From contig DEPQ01000028.1 of NCBI GenBank assembly GCA_002358855.1, positions 1-16,574 of the forward strand: a stretch of DNA of 16,574 nt. Direction: 5' to 3'. The translations under genes were made by a program, and so were the position numbers. Shown here piece after piece: positions 1 to 5,613 of the stretch (the first letter of the stretch is position 1; the number at the start of each line of letters is the position of its first letter). The stretch is from Bacteroidales bacterium UBA3388. Its GTDB lineage: Bacteria; Bacteroidota; Bacteroidia; Bacteroidales; P3. A model generated the notes under the pieces. It had not been told where the DNA came from and did not search any database. It saw nothing but the letters and a program-made list of their open reading frames with translations.

Positions 1-76
1 GGGATTCGACCCCCCGGACCCGTTAAGTTCAACGGTTTTCAAGACCGCCGCATTCGACCACTCTGCCAACTTTCCG
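1..76 (-). tRNA. tRNA-Ser(UGA), 3' end cut by window edge
   Basis: Read on the minus strand, the 5' acceptor strand CGGAAAG starts at 76 and is followed by a D-arm with GGCAGAGTGG. The anticodon loop is CTTGAAA, giving anticodon TGA, closed by a GCGGT/ACCGT stem. The long variable region and a G-rich T-stem are typical of class II serine tRNAs. The window stops inside the 3' side of the T-stem, so the 3' acceptor strand and discriminator base are not visible. The T-loop reads GTCGAAT, with G where T54 is expected. It decodes UCA and, by wobble or modification, other UCN serine codons. A -7 box ends only 4 nt before the 5' end. Confidence 0.93.
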
Positions 77-80
77 TGTG

Positions 81-88
81 CAAAGGTA
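81..88 (-). promoter_or_regulatory. TAnnTTTG -7 box for tRNA-Ser
   Basis: The minus strand reads TACCTTTG, an exact match to the Bacteroidetes -7 consensus. It ends 4 nt before the mature tRNA 5' end, so the expected transcription start is at or within about 1 nt of tRNA position 1. Confidence 0.65.
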
Positions 89-114
89 CGCTATTTTTTT
101 AGACTGACAAATTT

Positions 115-981
115 TTACCAATCTTTTTTTGCAAGTAGTAATCTGTCTTTTCCTCTAAGGTCTTTAAAGACAGAAGTTTGATAGTTAAAATTTTTGAATA
201 ATAATTCGGTCTCTTTTGCTAAGTTTTCGTTGATTTCCATATATATTTTGCCGTTTTTGGCTAAATTTTGATTAGAAAATTTCAATAAGTGTTCATAAAA
301 AATCAACGGTTCTTTATCGCTTACAAATAAGGCTAAGGCTGGTTCGTATAAAAGCACGTTATTTCTCATAAATGCTTTCTCGCTTTCTCTTACGTATGGA
401 GGATTTGAAACTATTATATCAAACTCTTGATTTTTTTCTTTGCTTTCGAGAATGTTTTCTTTGAAAAAATTTATTTTTTCTTTGTTTTTTTCTGCGTTTT
501 CTTTGCTTTTTTTGAGGGCTTCTTCGCTTATGTCGTATGCGTAAATGTTTGCGTCAGGAAAAGCTTTTTTTAACGCAATAGCAATGCAACCACTACCACA
601 ACAAATGTCTGCAATTTTTAAGTTTTTTCTTCCTTTATTTTCGTTAATTACTCTTTGCACTATTTCTTCCGTTTCTACTCTTGGAATAAGCACGTGTTCG
701 TTTACATCAATTCTTACATCAAGAAAGTCAGTGTAACCTATGATTTGTTGAAGTGGCTTTTCTTTTTTGAGGTCTTTTATTGCAAAGTTGATTTTTAAAA
801 GTTCTGATTCGCTAACTTTTAATTCGTCTTTGTAAGTTAAAATCTTAGTTAAGTCAAACTCTGTAAAGTGTTCTATAAGAGAGTAAATCATTGAACGTAT
901 TTCGCTCTTTTCGTAAAGCAAATCTAATTCTTGATATGCAAAATCTATAATATCTTTTAGTTTATTTGATGCTATTCTCAT
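115..981 (-). CDS. prmC: Release factor glutamine methyltransferase PrmC (HemK)
   Basis: This cytosolic enzyme transfers a methyl group from SAM to the glutamine of the GGQ motif in peptide-chain release factors, which improves translation termination. The protein is 288 aa, normal for the family. The N-terminal helical release-factor-binding domain covers roughly residues 1-85. A PRxET-type motif (IPRVETEE) sits near residue 100, the SAM-binding glycine-rich loop DICCGSGCIAIAL at 125-137, and the diagnostic NPPY catalytic motif at 193-196. The ATG at 981 lies about 19 nt downstream of the predicted transcription start of a TAAATTTG box. It is divergent from ribD, with the two promoters interlocked. 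The tRNA-Ser gene follows in the same direction but has its own promoter. Confidence 0.96.
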   Translation of the reverse strand: MRIASNKLKDIIDFAYQELDLLYEKSEIRSMIYSLIEHFTEFDLTKILTYKDELKVSESELLKINFAIKDLKKEKPLQQIIGYTDFLDVRIDVNEHVLIPRVETEEIVQRVINENKGRKNLKIADICCGSGCIAIALKKAFPDANIYAYDISEEALKKSKENAEKNKEKINFFKENILESKEKNQEFDIIVSNPPYVRESEKAFMRNNVLLYEPALALFVSDKEPLIFYEHLLKFSNQNLAKNGKIYMEINENLAKETELLFKNFNYQTSVFKDLRGKDRLLLAKKDW

Positions 982-990
982 TTCTTTTTA

Positions 991-998
991 TAATTTTG
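991..998 (+). promoter_or_regulatory. TAnnTTTG -7 box for ribD
   Basis: TAATTTTG matches the -7 consensus exactly. It predicts a start near 1002 and a leader of about 26 nt before the ATG at 1028. It argues against the in-frame GTG at 1001, which would lie at the transcription start itself. Confidence 0.7.
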
Positions 999-1003
999 TT
1001 GTG

Positions 1004-1011
1004 CAAATTTA
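1004..1011 (-). promoter_or_regulatory. TAnnTTTG -7 box for prmC
   Basis: The minus strand reads TAAATTTG, an exact consensus match. It lies 5 bp beyond the opposing ribD box, so RNA polymerase should not be able to occupy both promoters at once. Confidence 0.7.
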
Positions 1012-1027
1012 CGAAATAAATATCTTT

Positions 1028-2062
1028 ATGCAAGACCATGAGAAATATATGAGGCGTTGCTTCGATTTAGCCTTAATGGGAAGAGGTAATGTTAGTCCAA
1101 ATCCAAAGGTAGGTGCAGTTGTTGTTCATCAAGACAAAATAATAGGTGAGGGATATCATAAAAAATATGGACAATCTCACGCTGAGGTAAATGCAATTGC
1201 TTCTGTGGAAAATAAAAACTTACTAAGAGAAAGTACAATCTATGTAAATCTTGAACCTTGCTGTCATTGGGGAAAAACTCCTCCTTGTGCAAATCTAATT
1301 ATCGAAAGTAAAATTAAGCGATGTGTTATTTGTAATAAAGATATCAATCCAAAAGTTTTCGGAGGCGGTATAAAACTTCTGCAAGACAATGGAGTAGAAG
1401 TAATAAGTGGTGTTTTAGAAGAAGAAGGTTTATACTTAAATCGTCGCTTCTTTACAAATCAAAGTCAAAAGCGTCCTTACGTAATTTTAAAGTTTGCTCA
1501 AACCTTAGATGGTTTTATTTCGCCCGAAGGAAAAGGCGGTTGGATAAGTAATGATACTATGAAAGTGTGGGTTCATAAGCAAAGAACTGAAGAAGATGCA
1601 ATAATGGTTGGGTATAACACTGTTTTGGCTGACAATCCTCAATTAAACGTAAGACATTATAGCGGAAGAAATCCAAAAAGAGTGGTTTATGATAAATATT
1701 TAACTCTTCCAAAAGATAAAAATGTTTTTGACAATAGTCAAGAAACATATATTTTAAACTATGTGAAAGAAGGGAGAGAAGAAAACAATATTTTCATAAA
1801 ATTAAATGAAGAATTGCCTTTTGCAAAACAAGTTCTTGAAAAATTATACGAGCAAAAAATATGTTCGATTGTTATAGAAGGCGGAACGAAAACTATAAAT
1901 AAGTTTTTAGAATCTAATCTTTGGGACGAAGCAAACGTAATTATAGGACAAAAAACTTTTGAAAAAGGGGTGAAAGCCCCAGAAATAAAAAATGGATTAG
2001 TTTCAGTTGAAAATATAGGTGGGGATATTCTAAAAATATATCATAATCAAAAAAAATTGTAA
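1028..2062 (+). CDS. ribD: Bifunctional riboflavin deaminase/reductase RibD
   Basis: RibD catalyses two consecutive cytosolic steps of riboflavin synthesis: deamination of the diaminohydroxyphosphoribosylaminopyrimidine, then NADPH-dependent reduction of the ribosyl side chain. From the ATG at 1028 the protein is 344 aa. The N-terminal cytidine-deaminase-like zinc domain shows HAE (51-53) and PCCHWGKTPPC, so the zinc ligands are His51, Cys78 and Cys87 and the catalytic acid is Glu53. The C-terminal RibD_C reductase domain starts near 'YVILKFAQTLDG' and includes the 'IEGGTKTINKFL' segment. An in-frame GTG at 1001 would add 9 residues but overlaps the predicted transcription start, so the ATG is preferred. 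The TAA stop forms part of the next gene's -7 box. No other rib genes are nearby. Confidence 0.95.
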   Translation: MQDHEKYMRRCFDLALMGRGNVSPNPKVGAVVVHQDKIIGEGYHKKYGQSHAEVNAIASVENKNLLRESTIYVNLEPCCHWGKTPPCANLIIESKIKRCVICNKDINPKVFGGGIKLLQDNGVEVISGVLEEEGLYLNRRFFTNQSQKRPYVILKFAQTLDGFISPEGKGGWISNDTMKVWVHKQRTEEDAIMVGYNTVLADNPQLNVRHYSGRNPKRVVYDKYLTLPKDKNVFDNSQETYILNYVKEGREENNIFIKLNEELPFAKQVLEKLYEQKICSIVIEGGTKTINKFLESNLWDEANVIIGQKTFEKGVKAPEIKNGLVSVENIGGDILKIYHNQKKL

Positions 2063-2067
2063 CTTTG
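2060..2067 (+). promoter_or_regulatory. TAnnTTTG -7 box for the DUF62 gene, overlapping the ribD stop
   Basis: TAACTTTG is an exact match, and its first three bases are the TAA stop of ribD. The predicted start is near 2071, leaving about 13 nt before the GTG at 2084. Confidence 0.65.
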
Positions 2068-2083
2068 CAAAAAAATACGGAAC

Positions 2084-2887
2084 GTGCAGATAGTAACATT
2101 AACTACAGATTGGGGATTATCAGATTATTACATAGGCATTGTTAAAGGGAGACTTTACTCTTTACTAAACGATGTTTTGGTTGTTGATATTACTCATAAT
2201 ATAGAAGATTACAATCTTTTGAAGACTGCATTCATAGTAAAAAATGCTTGCAGTCAGTATCCCGAAGGCACGATTCATTTAATAGATGTAAACAGTTACG
2301 AGGAGGGGGAAGCCAATGGCTCAAAGCCTAAGCCATATGTGGTTGTTAAACATAAAAATCAGTATTATATTTGTACTGATAACGGTTTGCCTTCAATGAT
2401 ATTTGGTAACGATGAAGTAGAAATAACAGATATCAATCTTTATAATGAGACAGATTACTATACCTTTGCAGCTTTGGATCTTTTCCCAAAGGTTGTCAAA
2501 ATGATTGCAGAGAATCATAGTATTGATTATATAGGTAACAAGATGAAATCTTTCTATAATATTTCTCCTCAAAAGCATTATATCACTCAAAATAACAATT
2601 CAATTTTGATTGCACAGGTTACATACGTTGATAAATACGGAAATGTATTTTTAAACGTTAAAGACAGTGATTTTAATAAGATTCGTAACAATAGAAGTTT
2701 CAAAATTTTAGTCGGAGGAGAATATATAGAAAATATTTCTTTGTCTTACGCTGATGTAGAATTGTGTCGTCCTTTGCTAACAATATCTTCTTCTGGTTAT
2801 TTGCAACTTGCGTTAAGGGAAGGTAATTTTAGTCGTCTTTTAGGAGTAAGAACAGATGATTCTATAAAGATTACTTTTGGTGAATAA
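2084..2887 (+). CDS. SAM hydroxide adenosyltransferase-like protein (DUF62), divergent active site
   Basis: This 267-aa protein belongs to the S-adenosyl-L-methionine hydroxide adenosyltransferase/chlorinase-fluorinase family, as shown by the N-terminal TLTTDWGLSDYYIGIVKG, the 'VVDITHNI' strand and the central 'TDNGL'. Characterised DUF62 members hydrolyse SAM to adenosine and methionine using a conserved Asp-Arg-His set. Here the VVDPGVG-type segment reads HLIDVNS (Asn70 where Asp is expected), no equivalent RR follows, and the FHGRD-type motif reads FAALD (128-132), so its His is absent. Similar changes may be usual in Bacteroidetes homologues, so loss of activity should not be assumed. The start is GTG. 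Its 3' end overlaps the convergent BtuF-like gene by 17 bp. Cellular role unknown. Confidence 0.85.
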   Translation: MQIVTLTTDWGLSDYYIGIVKGRLYSLLNDVLVVDITHNIEDYNLLKTAFIVKNACSQYPEGTIHLIDVNSYEEGEANGSKPKPYVVVKHKNQYYICTDNGLPSMIFGNDEVEITDINLYNETDYYTFAALDLFPKVVKMIAENHSIDYIGNKMKSFYNISPQKHYITQNNNSILIAQVTYVDKYGNVFLNVKDSDFNKIRNNRSFKILVGGEYIENISLSYADVELCRPLLTISSSGYLQLALREGNFSRLLGVRTDDSIKITFGE

Positions 2888-3761
2888 AGTCTGCAATCAA
2901 GCGAATAGCTTCAACGCTTCTACAAGTCTGACAATCTATCAACGAAGAGTTTATTCCTAAAACTTTTTTCTCTTTTACGGCTTTCAAATCCTTATAAGGA
3001 GCAGTGTTCATAAATTGATTTAAGTCTTCTTGTCTAACAATAATAAAATCAGGTTGTCGAGAAAACAATTCTTCTTTACTATACGACCAATTTGAAACAT
3101 TGTTTGCAACGTTTATTCCGCCTGATAATTCTATTATTTCATTGATATAAGTATTCTTTCCTGCCGTAAAATCTCCTGTTGCACCGTATCCAACAACATA
3201 ATAAACACTTGGCTTTTTAGAATCATTGTTGTATGAAGATTTTATTTCGTTTAATTCTTTTTTCATATTGTTTATAAGGCTGTCGGCAGTCGTTTCTTTA
3301 TTGAAAATCTTACCTAAGATTTGTAAAGTATTGTAAACACCCTCTACATTACTCCTTTCGGGTAGGCAAATAATAGAAATCCCTGCTTTTTCAATGCTTT
3401 CTACAAGTTTTTTACTAACCATAGAAGATGTTATAACGATTTCGGGACGCAAAGTAATGATTTTTTCTAAACTTGCATCTGAAATTCCTCCTATTTCTTC
3501 TATTTGTAAAGCAGCATCAGGGTAATTACAAAATTTTGTCCTGCCTACTATTTTTTCTCCAACGCCTAAGTCAAACAAAACTTCGGTAATACCTGGTGAA
3601 AGCGAGATAATAGTTTGTGGTTCTTTTTTTACTTTAACTTTTCTGTTATAATAATCTGTAAACTCTATGTTTGAGTCAGATATTTCTTTGTTTGAGGAAT
3701 TTATTTCTTTGCAAGAAAAAAATATTCCTAAGAAAAAAAATAATAAAACAGTCTTTTTCAT
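2871..3761 (-). CDS. BtuF-type ABC transporter substrate-binding lipoprotein
   Basis: This periplasmic-binding-protein-2 family member (class III, rigid helix backbone) would deliver cobalamin, heme or a ferric siderophore to an inner-membrane ABC importer; the ligand cannot be read from sequence. It is 296 aa from the ATG at 3761. A lipoprotein signal peptide ends in IFFSC, making Cys17 the lipidated residue. Family signatures are 'IISLSPGITEVLFDLGVGEKIVGRT' (start at residue 51) and 'LEKIITLRPEIVITSS' (start at 98). The C-terminal region has CQTC-R (277-281) where many homologues have RPGPR. An upstream TTG at 3782 was rejected because it lies inside the -7 box. No permease or ATPase gene is adjacent, so it is an orphan here. 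Confidence 0.9.
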   Translation of the reverse strand: MKKTVLLFFFLGIFFSCKEINSSNKEISDSNIEFTDYYNRKVKVKKEPQTIISLSPGITEVLFDLGVGEKIVGRTKFCNYPDAALQIEEIGGISDASLEKIITLRPEIVITSSMVSKKLVESIEKAGISIICLPERSNVEGVYNTLQILGKIFNKETTADSLINNMKKELNEIKSSYNNDSKKPSVYYVVGYGATGDFTAGKNTYINEIIELSGGINVANNVSNWSYSKEELFSRQPDFIIVRQEDLNQFMNTAPYKDLKAVKEKKVLGINSSLIDCQTCRSVEAIRLIADFIHQK

Positions 3762-3779
3762 AAATCTTCTTTTTATTTG

Positions 3780-3787
3780 CAAAAATA
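3780..3787 (-). promoter_or_regulatory. TAnnTTTG -7 box for the BtuF-like gene
   Basis: The minus strand reads TATTTTTG, an exact match. It predicts a leader of about 15 nt before the ATG at 3761, which is too short for a cobalamin riboswitch. Confidence 0.65.
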
Positions 3788-3801
3788 CAAGAAAAAAAGA
3801 T

Positions 3802-3809
3802 TACTTTTG
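3802..3809 (+). promoter_or_regulatory. TAnnTTTG -7 box for truA
   Basis: TACTTTTG is an exact match, ending 4 nt before the truA ATG. The predicted transcription start is at or next to the A of the ATG, implying a leaderless or nearly leaderless mRNA. Confidence 0.65.
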
Positions 3810-3813
3810 CACT

Positions 3814-4572
3814 ATGAGATATTTTTTACATTTAGCATATAATGGTGCTTATTTTCATGGTTGGCAAATTCAAAATGGTCAATCAAGTGTGCAAGAGGCT
3901 TTACAACAGGCTCTAAAACATATTTTGAAAGAAGAAATAGAACTAACAGGTTGCGGAAGGACCGATAGCGGAGTGCATTCAAGCGATTTTTATGCTCATT
4001 TTGACTATGAAGAATTAACAAATGAGCAAATTGAAAACGTAGTGTTTAGACTTAATAGATATTTTACTCACGAGGTGTTGATATATGGCTTATATAAAAT
4101 GCAAAATCAAGCACACGCTCGTTTCGATGCAATAAGCCGTACTTACAAATACTATATTAGCGAAGAAAAACAACCTTTTAATAATGAATTTGTGTATTAT
4201 CACCCTTGGAAATTAAATCTTGAAAAAATGAATCAAGCCTGTGAGTTGTTAAAAGGTACACAAGACTTTACTTCTTTTAGCAAATTACACACGCAAGTAA
4301 ACAATAATATATGTACAATCACATTCGCACAGTGGGAAAGAAAGGATAATCAAATTATTTTTATGATTACAGCAAACCGTTTTTTAAGAAATATGGTTAG
4401 AGCAATAGTTGGTACAATGCTTTTGGTAGGAAGAGAAAAAATAACGATAGAAGAGTTTGCTCAAATAATAAAAAATAAAGACAGAAACTCAGCAGGAGTA
4501 AGCGTTCCGGGCAAAGCCTTATTTCTTTTTAAAGTAGAATATTCTAAGGAATTGTATCTCTATGTTGATTAA
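3814..4572 (+). CDS. truA: tRNA pseudouridine synthase A (TruA)
   Basis: TruA isomerises uridines 38-40 in the anticodon stem-loop of many tRNAs to pseudouridine. The protein is 252 aa, usual for the family. The N-terminal strand MRYFLHLAYNGAYFHGWQIQ matches the family start, and the catalytic motif GCGRTDSGVH carries the nucleophile Asp51. The second half has 'HARFDAISRTYKYYI' and the 'FLRNMVRAIVGTMLLVG' helix. The open frame extends to 3667, but the extra 49 codons cross the opposite gene and its promoter and do not resemble TruA. The ATG at 3814 matches homologues and sits just after the -7 box. It is divergent from the BtuF-like gene and is followed by a small lipoprotein gene with its own promoter. 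Confidence 0.96.
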   Translation: MRYFLHLAYNGAYFHGWQIQNGQSSVQEALQQALKHILKEEIELTGCGRTDSGVHSSDFYAHFDYEELTNEQIENVVFRLNRYFTHEVLIYGLYKMQNQAHARFDAISRTYKYYISEEKQPFNNEFVYYHPWKLNLEKMNQACELLKGTQDFTSFSKLHTQVNNNICTITFAQWERKDNQIIFMITANRFLRNMVRAIVGTMLLVGREKITIEEFAQIIKNKDRNSAGVSVPGKALFLFKVEYSKELYLYVD

Positions 4573-4578
4573 AATATG

Positions 4579-4586
4579 TAATTTTG
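4579..4586 (+). promoter_or_regulatory. TAnnTTTG -7 box for the 41-aa lipoprotein gene
   Basis: TAATTTTG is an exact match lying 6 nt after the truA stop. It predicts a leader of about 26 nt before the ATG at 4616. Confidence 0.65.
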
Positions 4587-4615
4587 CAAAAAAAATAAAA
4601 AATAAAGCAAATACA

Positions 4616-4741
4616 ATGAAAAAAGTAGTTTTAGGCCTATTGGCTATTTTAGCAGTTAGTTTTGTATTAGAATCTTGTGCACACAAGACTTGCGATGCTT
4701 ACAGTAGTGTAAATCGTCAGCCAAGAGAAATTCTAAGATAA
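4616..4741 (+). CDS. 41-aa predicted small lipoprotein
   Basis: The short open frame begins MKKVVLGLLAILAVSF. This signal peptide ends in VLESC, so Cys21 should be lipidated, leaving a mature peptide of about 21 residues that begins C-A-H-K-T-C-D-A-Y. The second cysteine (Cys26) followed by D-A-Y resembles the short C..CPAY tails I associate with tiny Bacteroidetes lipoproteins (recollection, not checked). Support for a real gene is the dedicated -7 box, the lipoprotein signal with positive N-terminus and hydrophobic core, and the clean fit between truA and the convergent exonuclease gene. The stop is 7 nt from that gene's end. Function is unknown; it probably sits at the periplasmic or outer-membrane face. 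Confidence 0.8.
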   Translation: MKKVVLGLLAILAVSFVLESCAHKTCDAYSSVNRQPREILR

Positions 4742-4754
4742 ACAAATCTTATCT
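4734..4754. terminator. Possible weak bidirectional hairpin between convergent genes
   Basis: TAAGAT (4734-4739) can pair with ATCTTA (4746-4751) over a 6-nt loop, and the shifted AGATAA/TTATCT pairing is an alternative. It spans the two facing stop codons. No clear T-tract follows on either side, so a terminator role is tentative. Confidence 0.3.
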
Positions 4755-5516
4755 CTCTATCAAAAGAGAAACGGGGCAGTGGTCTGAATGCACAACGTCA
4801 TTTAGGATTTCTGCTCCTTTTATTTTTGATTTATAATTATCACTTACCATACAATAATCAATTCTCCAACCTTTATTATTTGCTCTTGCATTAAAGCGAT
4901 AACTCCACCACGAATAAGCGTCTTTTTTATCAGGATTCATAAAACGAAAACTATCAATCCAACCGCTATTTAAGAAATTTTCCATCCATTCTCTTTCCTC
5001 TGGAAGAAAACCTGAATTGTTTGCATTACGAATAGGGTCATGTATATCAATAGGACGATGACAAATATTATAATCTCCGCAAAGAATTAAGTTTTCTCTT
5101 TCCTTTCTTAGATTATTTACATAGTTTTGAAAATCATTTAACCATTTCATTTTAAAATTTTGTCGTTCATCGCCGCTTGTTCCCGAAGGGTGATATACAC
5201 TTACGACAGATAAATCTCCAAAGTCGCATTTTATGAATCTTCCTTCATTGTCATAATCCTCTATTCCTAAGCCATAAATCACATTATCAGGCTTTTGTTT
5301 TGTAAGTATTGCAACTCCGCTATATCCTTTTTTTATTGCCGAAAAACTATAACACTCATAACCCAAAGAATTAAATTCTAAGACAGGTATTTGTTCACTT
5401 TGAGCCTTTGTTTCTTGAATACAAATCACATCAGGACTTTCTTGTTCCAACCATTGTACAAAACCCTTAGAGACAGCGGCTCTAATACCGTTTACATTGT
5501 AAGAAATAATTTTCAT
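4749..5516 (-). CDS. xth: Exonuclease III-type DNase / AP endonuclease
   Basis: This enzyme of the exonuclease/endonuclease/phosphatase superfamily cuts DNA 5' to abasic sites and trims 3' blocked ends in base excision repair. It is 255 aa from the ATG at 5516. The start MKIISYNVNGIRAAV carries the first active-site Asn, and IQETKAQ supplies the metal-binding Glu35. GDYNICH provides Asp148 and Asn150, 'WRIDYCMVS' is the next conserved strand, and the terminal SDHCPV gives the Asp245-His246 pair. Five extra residues upstream from 5531 overlap the nearer -7 box and are not family-like. It is divergent from the CLC gene and convergent with the small lipoprotein gene. Confidence 0.95.
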   Translation of the reverse strand: MKIISYNVNGIRAAVSKGFVQWLEQESPDVICIQETKAQSEQIPVLEFNSLGYECYSFSAIKKGYSGVAILTKQKPDNVIYGLGIEDYDNEGRFIKCDFGDLSVVSVYHPSGTSGDERQNFKMKWLNDFQNYVNNLRKERENLILCGDYNICHRPIDIHDPIRNANNSGFLPEEREWMENFLNSGWIDSFRFMNPDKKDAYSWWSYRFNARANNKGWRIDYCMVSDNYKSKIKGAEILNDVVHSDHCPVSLLIER

Positions 5517-5528
5517 AAACCTTAAAAT

Positions 5529-5536
5529 CAAAGTTA
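5529..5536 (-). promoter_or_regulatory. TAnnTTTG -7 box for xth, proximal candidate
   Basis: The minus strand reads TAACTTTG, an exact match. It would give a leader of about 9 nt. A second exact match lies 17 bp further upstream; sequence alone does not say which is used. Confidence 0.5.
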
Positions 5537-5545
5537 ATAATAGTG

Positions 5546-5553
5546 CAAAAATA
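5546..5553 (-). promoter_or_regulatory. TAnnTTTG -7 box for xth, distal candidate
   Basis: The minus strand reads TATTTTTG, followed by GCA as at most other boxes in the window. It would give a leader of about 26 nt, similar to ribD and the small lipoprotein gene. Confidence 0.5.
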
Positions 5554-5596
5554 AAAAAATATCAACTAAAAATATTTATATATCAAAAATATTTAA

Positions 5597-5604
5597 TAAG
5601 TTTG
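5597..5604 (+). promoter_or_regulatory. TAnnTTTG -7 box for clc
   Basis: TAAGTTTG is an exact match with a leader of only about 6 nt before the ATG at 5614. Just upstream, AAAAATATTTA occurs twice (5568-5578 and 5585-5595), an AT-rich direct repeat that could act as an UP-like element (inference). Confidence 0.6.
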
Positions 5605-5613
5605 TAGTCAATT

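Noticed and set aside
1002..1027. FMN riboswitch ahead of ribD
   Set aside because: The predicted leader is only about 26 nt, far too short for an RFN element.
1001..1027. GTG start for RibD at 1001
   Set aside because: It lies at the predicted transcription start and adds residues unlike the family; the ATG at 1028 fits better.
3762..3776. Cobalamin riboswitch ahead of the BtuF-like gene
   Set aside because: The predicted leader is about 15 nt, with no room for the aptamer.
3667..3813. Longer TruA with 49 extra N-terminal residues
   Set aside because: The extension crosses the opposite gene and both promoters, is low-complexity Lys/Phe/Ile-rich and does not resemble TruA.
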